Shown piece by piece: positions 16,501 to 24,257 of a DNA stretch of 49,809 nucleotides. The notes under the pieces are model-generated. The model saw only the letters and a program-made list of their open reading frames with translations, searched no databases and was not told the DNA's origin. The stretch comes from Burkholderiaceae bacterium (GTDB taxonomy: Bacteria; Pseudomonadota; Gammaproteobacteria; Burkholderiales; Burkholderiaceae_E): positions 1-49,809 of the forward strand of contig JAGXFG010000076.1 in assembly GCA_024637395.1 (NCBI GenBank). Direction: 5' to 3'. A program made the translations under genes and the position numbers. Numbering within the stretch: the first letter of the stretch is position 1; each line of letters opens with the position of its first letter.

Positions 16501-17523
16501 TCACGCTGGCGTCGTGGCGCCGGCAGTATGGCGCTCCAATTGATCGGCGGCATCCGGAAAGTGGCAGGCCACGATATGACCGGCGCCGGCATCGCGCAGC
16601 GCGGGCGCCACTTCGCGACAGATAGCGGCAGCCAGCGGGCAGCGTGTGTGGAACCTGCATCCGGGAGGCGGATCCATCGGGCTGGGCACGTCGCCGCGCA
16701 GCAGAATTTTGGTGCGGCTGCGTTCGACCGCGGGATTGGGAGTCAGGGTCGCGTTGCGCAGCGCGATCGAATAGGGATGTAGCGGTCGATTGGAGAAGGC
16801 TTCGACCGCTGCCGTTTCGACTATCTCTCCCAGGTACATCACAACCACCCGATGGCTGATCGCCTGTACCGCGGCCAGATCATGACTGATGAACAGGTAC
16901 GAGGTACCTAGCGTCGCCTGCAACTCAACCAGTAGGTTGAGAATCTGCGCCTGCAACGAGACGTCGAGCGATGCGACCGACTCGTCGTGCACGACCAACG
17001 CTGGATTGGCGATCAGCGCCCGTGCGATCGAAGCTCGCTGCTGCTGCCCGCCGGAGATCTGATGGGGCATGCGCGCGATCATGTTGGCGTTCAGCCCGAC
17101 CAGTTCGAACATGCTCGCGACGGCATCGTCGGTTTTGCGCACGCCACGGGCCCGCAACGGCTCGGCGACGCTTGCGCCGACCGTGCGGCGCGGATTCATC
17201 GATCCGGCCGGATTCTGAAAGACCATCTGGAAGCTGCGGCGTCGCTCGCGCCCGGACGGACCGGGCTCCCAGATGTCACCGCCGTTGATGCGGACGGTGC
17301 CCGTGGTCGGTGCCAGCAGACCGACCACGAGGCGTGCCAGCGTCGATTTGCCACATCCCGATTCGCCCACAATTCCCAGCGTCTCGCCGGCCGCAACCTG
17401 CAGGGATACGCCGTCGACGGCACGCAGCGTTCCGCCCCCAAAACCGACCGATGCGCTGATCCTGAAGTGCTTGGCGACGTGGTCGACCTGGAGCAGCGGC
17501 AGTGCTGTTGCCTCAGCCGGCAT
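16501..17523 (-). CDS. ABC importer ATPase, DppF type (cluster 1)
   Basis: 340 residues. Walker A GESGCGKS at 53-60, signature SGGQQQR at 157-163, Walker B ending Asp180-Glu181, followed by the oligopeptide-type C-terminal region with GCRFHTRCPLA and further Cys. Oddity: after the catalytic Glu the usual Pro is Ser (HDES instead of ADEP); the catalytic residues remain. ATG at 17523 has GGGAG six bases upstream and overlaps the upstream ATPase gene by 11 bases. The order D-F-B-C after the binding protein differs from the B-C-D-F order of the second importer in the window. Confidence 0.93.
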   Translation of the reverse strand: MPAEATALPLLQVDHVAKHFRISASVGFGGGTLRAVDGVSLQVAAGETLGIVGESGCGKSTLARLVVGLLAPTTGTVRINGGDIWEPGPSGRERRRSFQMVFQNPAGSMNPRRTVGASVAEPLRARGVRKTDDAVASMFELVGLNANMIARMPHQISGGQQQRASIARALIANPALVVHDESVASLDVSLQAQILNLLVELQATLGTSYLFISHDLAAVQAISHRVVVMYLGEIVETAAVEAFSNRPLHPYSIALRNATLTPNPAVERSRTKILLRGDVPSPMDPPPGCRFHTRCPLAAAICREVAPALRDAGAGHIVACHFPDAADQLERHTAGATTPA

Positions 17524-18553
17524 GACCAGCTCCCGCCAGCGCGCCGGCACCGGCGCGCTTGGACCCCTCGGCTGCGTCGAGCCGGCCTCCGTCCTGGGTG
17601 ACCCAACAGCGGGCGAGATGCCCCGGCGCAACGGCAAGCAGGGACGGGTGGGTGCTGCAGCGTTCCTGCGCATAACTGCAGCGGTTGCGGAACCGGCATC
17701 CCGGCGGCAACTCGCTCATGTCCGGGGGCGATCCGGGCAGGGTCAGCAATTTGCCGCGCGGCTGATCAGCCCTTGGAATCGAGCGCAACAGGCCGCGGGT
17801 GTAAGGATGGCGGGAGTCGGCGAAGAGTTGCTCGACGGGAGCTTCCTCGACAATCTCTCCCGCATACATCACCAGCACGCGATCGCACATCTTCGCGATC
17901 ACGCCCATGTTATGGGTGATCAGCAATAGTGCCGTGCCATGATCGTGGATCAACTTCTTCATCAGGTCGAGCACCTGCGCCTGGATCGTCACATCGAGCG
18001 CGGTCGTCGGCTCGTCGGCGATCAGCAGTTGCGGGTCGTTGAGCATGCCCATGGCAATCACAACGCGCTGGCGCATGCCGCCGGACATCTGGTGCGGGAA
18101 CGACGCCGCCTGTCGCAGCGGGTCGGGCATGCCCACGTCGGCCAGAGCCTTCCGGATGATCGCGTCCGCGTCCTCCCCGTCGCGCCCGTGCGCCCGAAGC
18201 GCCTCGCGCATCTGCCAGCCCACCGCAAAAACCGGGTTCAGCGCCGTCATCGGATTCTGGAACACCATGCCGGCTGAGGTGCCGCGGTGGCGCCGCATCG
18301 CTTCCTCGTCGAGCGAGAGCAGCTCGGTGCCGTTCAGTTCGACCGACCCGGACTCGATCCGCCCGGGAGGGGACACGAGCCGGATGATCGACATCGCGGT
18401 CACGCTCTTCCCCGAGCCCGACTCGCCGACCAGGCCGAGTGTTTCGCCCCGCCCGACGCTGAATGAAACACCGTCGACGGCCGTCACTGCTCCCTGGCTG
18501 GTGTAGAAACGGGTCGTCAGATCCTTGACCCGCAATACCGGCGCACTGCTCAC
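17513..18553 (-). CDS. ABC importer ATPase, DppD type (cluster 1)
   Basis: 346 residues. Walker A GESGSGKS at 43-50, signature SGGMRQR at 157-163, Walker B LLIADE at 176-181, C-terminal oligopeptide domain with the Cys cluster CRFRNRCSYAQERC. The start is taken as GTG at 18553 because GGGGAG lies eight bases before it and the ATPase fold begins at once (APVLRVKDL); a frame open to 18631 adds 26 residues without homology. It lies 85 bases after the binding-protein gene, across a stem-loop. Confidence 0.92.
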   Translation of the reverse strand: MSSAPVLRVKDLTTRFYTSQGAVTAVDGVSFSVGRGETLGLVGESGSGKSVTAMSIIRLVSPPGRIESGSVELNGTELLSLDEEAMRRHRGTSAGMVFQNPMTALNPVFAVGWQMREALRAHGRDGEDADAIIRKALADVGMPDPLRQAASFPHQMSGGMRQRVVIAMGMLNDPQLLIADEPTTALDVTIQAQVLDLMKKLIHDHGTALLLITHNMGVIAKMCDRVLVMYAGEIVEEAPVEQLFADSRHPYTRGLLRSIPRADQPRGKLLTLPGSPPDMSELPPGCRFRNRCSYAQERCSTHPSLLAVAPGHLARCWVTQDGGRLDAAEGSKRAGAGALAGAGHAG

Positions 18554-18591
18554 GCGGCCATCTCCCCGCTCAATACCTTGGCGCCCTGGGC

Positions 18592-18620
18592 GGCCGCCAG
18601 ACCTGATGGTACCGGCGGCC
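18592..18620 (-). promoter_or_regulatory. stem-loop after ABC binding-protein gene (cluster 1)
   Basis: Perfect 7-base arms GGCCGCC (18592-18598) and GGCGGCC (18614-18620) around a 15-base loop, 19 bases after the binding-protein stop and 39 bases before the DppD-type start. There is no T run, so it is more like an mRNA 3'-end protector or partial attenuator than an intrinsic terminator. Confidence 0.55.
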
Positions 18621-18638
18621 ACACCAGACACCCGACCA

Positions 18639-20156
18639 TTACTTGACGGCCACGTTCGCCAGGAAGGTCCTCGACAAGGTGCCGTCCGGTTGCGCGTTCA
18701 GCACCTTGGCGCTATGCGCGACCCAGGCGTTGCGCGCTACAACCGTGATATCCGGGAACACGAGGTCGTCCTGCATTTGCGCGATCTTGGCCAGTTGTCC
18801 CGTGTATTCCTCCGCAGAGCCGCTCTGGGCCTGGGCGATCAGAGCGGCCATTTCCGGGGGCGTCGGTCCCTGACGACCAGGGCGGGGCATCAGGTAGAAC
18901 ATTGGATCGGCCTGGAACGCGTACTCGTTGTCCATGATCTCGTATTCGGCCTTGTTCTGCTTGTCGAGCCACACGGCGTTCTGGTTGGCCTGAATCGTGA
19001 CACGAATGCCGACCAGTGCCATCTGGTTCTTGAGGATTTCCGAGAAGCGGTCGAGATAGGTCGCGTAGCCGGCCAGATGGTTCAGCGTGATGTCGATGCC
19101 GTTGGGATAACCAGCCTTGGCCAGCAACATCTTGGCCTGGACAATGTCCTGCTTCTGGTACTTGAGGTCCGCGAGCTTCGGCGCCCAGGTATAGGAAGGA
19201 GGAATCTGCGCGCTGGGAGCGCCTTCGCCGAGCAGCGCACCCTGGACGATCTCAGTGCGATTGAGCGCCAGCGACATCGCGCGGCGGAAATCGACGTTGC
19301 TAAATGGAGCGCGATTGGTGTTGATGTTCAGCCGCACCGTGTTGGTCGAGCTGACCGCGACCGTCTTGATGCTCGCGTCGCTCTTGAGCTGGAGCTTGCT
19401 CTCGGCGCTCGGGAACATCAGGTCGATCTGGCCCGACTTCAGGGCGGCGATCTGCGCCGACTGCTCCGGCATGTAGCGAATCGTCAGGTCCGAGACCTTG
19501 GCCGCGGAAGCTTTGTCCCAGTAGTTGTCGTTGCGCTTCAGGACCAGCTGCGTATTCGGTGCGTACGAGACCATTTGAAACGGTCCCGTCCCCATCATTT
19601 CGCGCTTCGGGTCATGGCTTTCGACCCACTTCTTGCTGAGAATCGCCGATCCGACCACGAACGGACTGCCGAGGTTGAGCAGGAAACCGGCGTCCGGCTG
19701 CTTGAGCTTGAAGCGCACACTGCGCTCATTGATCTTGGTCACCGACTCCAGCGACTTGAAGCGATCCTTGGCATAGGGCAGACCCCGCTCGACCAGTCGT
19801 TGAAAGGAGAACACCACGTCGTCGGCAACCACCGGGCTCCCGTCGGCAAACTGCACGCCGTCGCGCAGCGTGAAGTCGTAAACGGTCTTGCTCGCATCGA
19901 CTGACCACTTGCTCGCCAGGACCGGGAGGATCTTGCCGTTGACATCCGCCCTGACCAGCCCCTCATAGGACAGTTGCCAGACGTACCAGGTGCGGATTTG
20001 TGACGACTGCGTCGGATCGAAGGTCTGCGGCACGACATCTTCTGCCACGATCAAATGGGAAGTCTTGGCGTCCTGGGCCTGGGCGACGCTGAGGGACGCT
20101 GCCGCCAGAATACCGGCAACGACACCAACTGCTATCTTGCTAAGCTTAGAAATCAT
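18639..20156 (-). CDS. ABC importer substrate-binding protein, family 5 (cluster 1)
   Basis: 505 residues, periplasmic SBP_bac_5 protein of the DppA/OppA type. A signal peptide covers about 1-27 (hydrophobic to SVAQA-QDA). The family pattern follows: PQTFDPTQSSQ, YEGLV near 70, the LRDGVQFADGSPVVADDVVFSFQR motif (shortened) near 100-125, and MGTGPFQM. ATG at 20156 has GGAG five bases upstream. First gene of the importer set; the substrate could be a peptide, opine or other amide and cannot be read from sequence. A stem-loop follows its stop. Confidence 0.93.
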   Translation of the reverse strand: MISKLSKIAVGVVAGILAAASLSVAQAQDAKTSHLIVAEDVVPQTFDPTQSSQIRTWYVWQLSYEGLVRADVNGKILPVLASKWSVDASKTVYDFTLRDGVQFADGSPVVADDVVFSFQRLVERGLPYAKDRFKSLESVTKINERSVRFKLKQPDAGFLLNLGSPFVVGSAILSKKWVESHDPKREMMGTGPFQMVSYAPNTQLVLKRNDNYWDKASAAKVSDLTIRYMPEQSAQIAALKSGQIDLMFPSAESKLQLKSDASIKTVAVSSTNTVRLNINTNRAPFSNVDFRRAMSLALNRTEIVQGALLGEGAPSAQIPPSYTWAPKLADLKYQKQDIVQAKMLLAKAGYPNGIDITLNHLAGYATYLDRFSEILKNQMALVGIRVTIQANQNAVWLDKQNKAEYEIMDNEYAFQADPMFYLMPRPGRQGPTPPEMAALIAQAQSGSAEEYTGQLAKIAQMQDDLVFPDITVVARNAWVAHSAKVLNAQPDGTLSRTFLANVAVK

Positions 20157-20213
20157 AGATGCTCCATTTCGGTTGATATTGCCAGCCACCGATTGTGCCG
20201 TTCAAAGGGTTAG

Positions 20214-21119
20214 TCACTCACCGCAGAGCGGCGCGCCATGCATGCGACACATCACATTCAGGATTTCCGGAAGCATCTTGTCGCCCCCGCCCAGATTTGC
20301 GGCGGTGATAAAGGTCTGATGAACCGCCTCGCCTACAAAGATGCCGACTTGAAGTTCCTCGGCCATGTGCGTGAAGTAGCGCAAGTCCTTGCCGGCATTG
20401 GTTAAGGAGAACAACATGCTGCCCGTGTCTCCGCTCTCGAGGAAGGGGGTCAGGCGCTTGAGCACGACACTGTCGCCCCCGCCGGTGGCCAGCACTTCGG
20501 TCAAGACCTTGCGGTCGATCCCGGCCTTGTTGGCACAGGTATAGGCTTCCGCCAGTAACGCCAGGTTGCCCAGCGAAATGTAGTTGTGCAGCAGCTTCAT
20601 GCTGTGCCCGGAACCGACCTCGCCGCCGACGAAGATATTCTCCGCATAGCTTTCGATCAGTGGTCGAACCTCGGCGATCGTCTCCGCGTCGCCCCCGAGC
20701 ATCACATTGACGCAGCCATCTTCGGCGTGCTTGGGAGTGCGGGTCATCGGGGCGTCGACGTAGCGTCCGCCAAGCGCACGCACGGCAGCGGCCACCTTGA
20801 GTGTCGACACCGGGTCGGCGGTGGAGGCGTCGACCACGATGGTCCCCGGACGCACACCTCCCAGCAGGCCATCGGCACCGTAGACACAGGCCTCGACCTG
20901 TGGCGAGCCGGTGACACACAGGAACACAACTTCGGCAGCGTCGGCTACCGCCTTGGGCGTCGCCACGCTTTGCGCTCCCATCTTCATCAAGTCGTCGACC
21001 GGCTGGTTGCCGGAATGATCGAGCAGGGTCATGGCGTGTCCCTGCTTGAGCAGGTTCTTCGCCAGGCCATGCCCCATCATGCCGACTCCGATGAAACCGA
21101 GTTTCCTATTCGTGGCCAT
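20214..21119 (-). CDS. NAD(P)-dependent 3-hydroxyisobutyrate dehydrogenase family reductase
   Basis: 301 residues, beta-hydroxyacid dehydrogenase family (3-hydroxyisobutyrate dehydrogenase, tartronate semialdehyde reductase). GFIGVGMMG at 8-16 is the nucleotide turn; the substrate loop is DAPMTRTPKHAEDG near 122-135, unlike the usual DAPVSGG, so the substrate may be unusual; the catalytic Lys175 is in GHSMKLLHNY with Asn179. Two ATGs are possible (21125, 21119); AAGGA six bases before 21119 favours the second. It sits between the TRAP genes and the ABC binding protein. Confidence 0.9.
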   Translation of the reverse strand: MATNRKLGFIGVGMMGHGLAKNLLKQGHAMTLLDHSGNQPVDDLMKMGAQSVATPKAVADAAEVVFLCVTGSPQVEACVYGADGLLGGVRPGTIVVDASTADPVSTLKVAAAVRALGGRYVDAPMTRTPKHAEDGCVNVMLGGDAETIAEVRPLIESYAENIFVGGEVGSGHSMKLLHNYISLGNLALLAEAYTCANKAGIDRKVLTEVLATGGGDSVVLKRLTPFLESGDTGSMLFSLTNAGKDLRYFTHMAEELQVGIFVGEAVHQTFITAANLGGGDKMLPEILNVMCRMHGAPLCGE

Positions 21120-21181
21120 TTCCATTCCTTTGATTCGCTGGTGTCAGGTGAGTTTGCATGCCCGGTGAGGAAGTCGCCGGG

Positions 21182-22456
21182 CTATTTGAAGAGCGATGGC
21201 AGATATGAGGACAACGCGGGGACCAGGGTCAGCAGGAACACGATGCCAAGTTCTGCCAGCAGGAACGGCAGGACCGCCCGCGTCACCGCCATCACCGACG
21301 AATCGGCGATGCGGCAGGCAAGGAACAGGCACACGCCCACCGGCGGCGTGATCAGACCCAGCGTCAGGGTGAGGATCACCACCATCGCAAACTGCATCGG
21401 GTCAATGCCCATTGCCTGGCTCACGGGCAGCAGCATTGGCATGAGCAGAACGATTGCTGCCCCCGGTTCGAGAAACGTTCCCAAGACCAACAGCACCAGC
21501 GCCAGCGCCATCATGAACAGCGTCGGCTGGCCATTGAACATCGCACTCAGGTCCTGCACCCACTCCGCAATCCCGCCCACGGTCAACACGTAGGAGACGA
21601 TGGTGGCCGCGGCAATGATCAGGTAGACGGTCGCGGTCATCCGCGCGCTGACCTGGAGCGCGGACCAGAGCTGGCGCAAGTCGATGCTGCGGAATACACC
21701 GAAGGTGATCGCCAGCGCATAGACCACCGCGATGCCGCCGGCTTCGGTGGCGGTGAAGGCTCCGGAGAGCGTTCCGATCACAATGATCGCGGGCAGACCG
21801 GCGACCAGCAATCCGTCGCGCACGAGGACCAGCAGTTCGCCCTTCTCGACCTTGTCATTAGAGGAGCGCGGGAGCCGGCCGCCGCGCGCATGAATGAAGA
21901 TCAGCAGCCAGCAGGAGCCGGCCAGCAGCAGCCCGGGGATCACCCCGGCAATGAACAGGTCGATCACCGAGACGCGCGTGACCGCGGCGTAGATGATCAT
22001 GATGACCGAGGGCGGAATGATCGGCCCGATGATCGACGAGGCTATGGTTACGGCCGCTGCATAGTTCTTGTCATACCCCTCCTTGGGCATGCCGTTGATG
22101 AACACCTGTCCCAGAGCGGCGGTATCGGCGACGGCCGCGCCCGAGATACCGGCAAAGAACAGCGACGAGGTCACATTGGTGTAGGCCGTGCCGCCGTGCA
22201 CGCCCCGCGTCACCAATCCGGCCAGGCGAATCAGGCGCATCGTGATCCCGCCGCGGTTCATGATTTCGCCGGCAAAGATATAGAACGGAGCCGCCAGCAG
22301 GATGAAGTTGTCCATCCCGGTGAACAAGCGCGTGGGCACCGAGATCAGGTCAACGTCCACCGCCCACATGCCGATGGCGCCGGCCAGACCCAGCACGAAC
22401 AACACCGGCATGCCGAGGAGCAGCAACACCACAAAGGAGATGGCCAGTGCAATCAT
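21182..22456 (-). CDS. dctM: TRAP transporter large permease (DctM)
   Basis: 424 residues, 11-12 hydrophobic segments, inner membrane. Starts at once with a long helix (ALAISFVVLLLLGMPVLF) and carries DctM hallmarks GMDNFILLAAPFYIFAGEIMNRGG (shortened) near 47-70, GAAVADTAALGQVF and IIPPSVIMIIYA. Uses a sodium gradient with DctQ and DctP to import carboxylates. ATG at 22456 overlaps the DctQ stop as ATGA. Confidence 0.95.
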   Translation of the reverse strand: MIALAISFVVLLLLGMPVLFVLGLAGAIGMWAVDVDLISVPTRLFTGMDNFILLAAPFYIFAGEIMNRGGITMRLIRLAGLVTRGVHGGTAYTNVTSSLFFAGISGAAVADTAALGQVFINGMPKEGYDKNYAAAVTIASSIIGPIIPPSVIMIIYAAVTRVSVIDLFIAGVIPGLLLAGSCWLLIFIHARGGRLPRSSNDKVEKGELLVLVRDGLLVAGLPAIIVIGTLSGAFTATEAGGIAVVYALAITFGVFRSIDLRQLWSALQVSARMTATVYLIIAAATIVSYVLTVGGIAEWVQDLSAMFNGQPTLFMMALALVLLVLGTFLEPGAAIVLLMPMLLPVSQAMGIDPMQFAMVVILTLTLGLITPPVGVCLFLACRIADSSVMAVTRAVLPFLLAELGIVFLLTLVPALSSYLPSLFK

Positions 22457-22959
22457 GACTCCAGAGCCTTGTCGCGTTCAGCGGCATAGGCGGCGTCCGA
22501 AAGAGCCATCAGGCACAGGACCTTGACCATCATCAATGCCGCCCCGATCGGCACCGCCATATAGGGAAACACCATCGGCATCTGCATGGCCGGGGACATT
22601 TGCGTCATGTTCTGGAGCGCTGCCCGGGACCCCTGCCAGATTAATATCCCGCAAAACAACGCAATGCCGGCGAGCACCAACAGGTGGATCGTGCGCCGCA
22701 CTCGTTCCGAGCGCACATTCTCGAAAATGTTGATCCCCATGTGTTCGCCGTGGAACAGCGCCGAGCTGCCCGCGAGCAAGACCATCCAGACCGTCGCATA
22801 GCGCATCGCCTCCTCGCTCCAGGAGAGCGGATCGACGATCACGTAGCGAAAGAAGATTTGCGCCACGTTCATTACCACGACGGCGATCAAGAGCAGGGCC
22901 GCGAGCCGATCGACCCAGTTCGAGAGCATGAGCCCGACCCGGTATGCGAGGCTGTTCAT
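22453..22959 (-). CDS. dctQ: TRAP transporter small permease (DctQ)
   Basis: 168 residues with four hydrophobic helices (about 15-35, 50-65, 88-108, 125-150). The DctQ pattern NVAQIFFRYV..PLSWSEEAMRYATVWMVLLGSS is clear. ATG at 22959 has GGAGAG five bases upstream; an upstream TTG-initiated frame is rejected. It overlaps DctM by four bases and is separated from DctP by 148 bases that contain a strong stem-loop. Confidence 0.93.
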   Translation of the reverse strand: MNSLAYRVGLMLSNWVDRLAALLLIAVVVMNVAQIFFRYVIVDPLSWSEEAMRYATVWMVLLAGSSALFHGEHMGINIFENVRSERVRRTIHLLVLAGIALFCGILIWQGSRAALQNMTQMSPAMQMPMVFPYMAVPIGAALMMVKVLCLMALSDAAYAAERDKALES

Positions 22960-23067
22960 GACCGCTCTCCGATCCGGGGTCTTATGGTATTCAAGCAGTC
23001 GTTCACGGCGTGCGGCACCGAAGGGACGAGGGGTGGCGAGGCAATGCCGAATAGTTCGCAAGGCTGT

Positions 23068-23100
23068 GGTGGAAAGCGCGGTGAGCGCCGGCTTTCCACC
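23068..23100 (-). promoter_or_regulatory. strong stem-loop after dctP
   Basis: Perfect 10-base inverted repeat GGTGGAAAGC (23068-23077) and GCTTTCCACC (23091-23100) with a 13-base loop that can pair further (GCG/CGC). It begins seven bases after the dctP stop. No T run follows in the direction of transcription, so read-through to dctQM is likely with reduced level. Confidence 0.65.
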
Positions 23101-23107
23101 TGAGCCT

Positions 23108-24133
23108 CTAGCGACCGTAAAGCTCCGGCTCGTAGTGCTTGGCTGTATCGAGCAGGCCCTTGACCAACTCGGGTCCGACTTGCTGACGCAGATATTCCAG
23201 CACCGGCTCTTGCGAAACCGCGGCGAACTGGGCCTTTTCGGCCATCGTCGTCATGTGGACCTGAACGCCCTTGCCCTTGATCAGGTCTATGTACTTCTTG
23301 GCGCCGGCCAGTTTCTGGGTGTTCTCGATGCGCGCCGCCAGGGTCGCGGCCTCGAGTACAACCGCCTTCTCGTCCTCGGTCAGCGAGTTGAAGAACTTGT
23401 CGTTAATGATGTAGGCATGCACTCCGAGAATGTGCTCATCAGTGGACATGTACTTCTGCACGTCGGCGAGGTTGTAATCGTAAACGACCTGGGCCGGATT
23501 TTCCTGACCGTCAATCACGCCTGCCTTGGCGGCCATGATGATCTCGGAACCGGGCATCGGCGTCGCGGCGGCACCCAGCGATTGCACGAAGCGCATGAAT
23601 ACCGGACTTTCCATCACGCGCATCTTCAGGCCCTTCAAGTCGGCCGGACTCTTGATCGGTCGAACATTGTTGGTGAAGTCGCGGAACCCGTTTTCACCCC
23701 AGGACATGACGCGAATGCCGGTCTGCTTGCGCATATTCTCGGCCAGGGTGGCCATGAACGGACTTTCAAAGACCTTCCAGGCATGGGCCGAGGACTTGAA
23801 CAGATAGGGAACGGAAAGCACCTGAATGTTCTTGTAGAAGCCGCCGAGAGCGCCCGTATCGACCAGGCACACCTCGACAGCGCCCTGCTGGACCTGTTCG
23901 GCGCAGGCGCGTTCGGCTCCCAACTGGGCGCTCGGGAACAGCTTCACCTCGATCTTGCCTTCGGTCTTGTATTCAACGTGATCCTTGAAAGCGACCAGGG
24001 AATTCCACTCCGGGTTGTCTCCCTTGGGGGCATTCATGCCAAAACGGATCGTCTTGGCGGAAGCCGGCAACGCCGTGCTCAGCGCGATGGCTGCCAGCGA
24101 CAACATCAAAGTCTGTTTGAAGCACTTCTTCAT
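23108..24133 (-). CDS. dctP: TRAP transporter substrate-binding protein (DctP)
   Basis: 341 residues, periplasmic. Signal peptide 1-26 ending LPASA. The DctP family pattern is seen: NPEWNSLVAFKDHVE, VKLFPSAQLGAERACAEQVQQG (shortened), and Arg172 in LKGLKMRVMES, the conserved Arg that pairs with a substrate carboxylate. ATG at 24133 with AGAGGA upstream; the frame open to 24385 is rejected. First gene of the TRAP set; follows the aldehyde dehydrogenase gene by 124 bases. A carboxylate such as a sugar acid or keto acid is the likely cargo. Confidence 0.94.
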   Translation of the reverse strand: MKKCFKQTLMLSLAAIALSTALPASAKTIRFGMNAPKGDNPEWNSLVAFKDHVEYKTEGKIEVKLFPSAQLGAERACAEQVQQGAVEVCLVDTGALGGFYKNIQVLSVPYLFKSSAHAWKVFESPFMATLAENMRKQTGIRVMSWGENGFRDFTNNVRPIKSPADLKGLKMRVMESPVFMRFVQSLGAAATPMPGSEIIMAAKAGVIDGQENPAQVVYDYNLADVQKYMSTDEHILGVHAYIINDKFFNSLTEDEKAVVLEAATLAARIENTQKLAGAKKYIDLIKGKGVQVHMTTMAEKAQFAAVSQEPVLEYLRQQVGPELVKGLLDTAKHYEPELYGR

Positions 24134-24177
24134 GGCGAATATTCCTCTAGTGGAAAACGAAACCGATCCTGCCGAAT

Positions 24178-24196
24178 GTCTCAATCCCGCTGAGAC
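24178..24196 (-). promoter_or_regulatory. short hairpin between aldehyde dehydrogenase and dctP
   Basis: GTCTCA (24178-24183) and TGAGAC (24191-24196) are perfect 6-base arms with a 7-base loop. In the direction of transcription a T-rich stretch follows about 17 bases later (gtttcgttttcc), so partial termination after the aldehyde dehydrogenase gene is possible. Weak evidence. Confidence 0.3.
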
Positions 24197-24257
24197 GCCA
24201 CGGCGGGGAGAAATGGGTCCGACGCGTCCGGTTGCCTCAGGCACCGCACCGCGCCAG

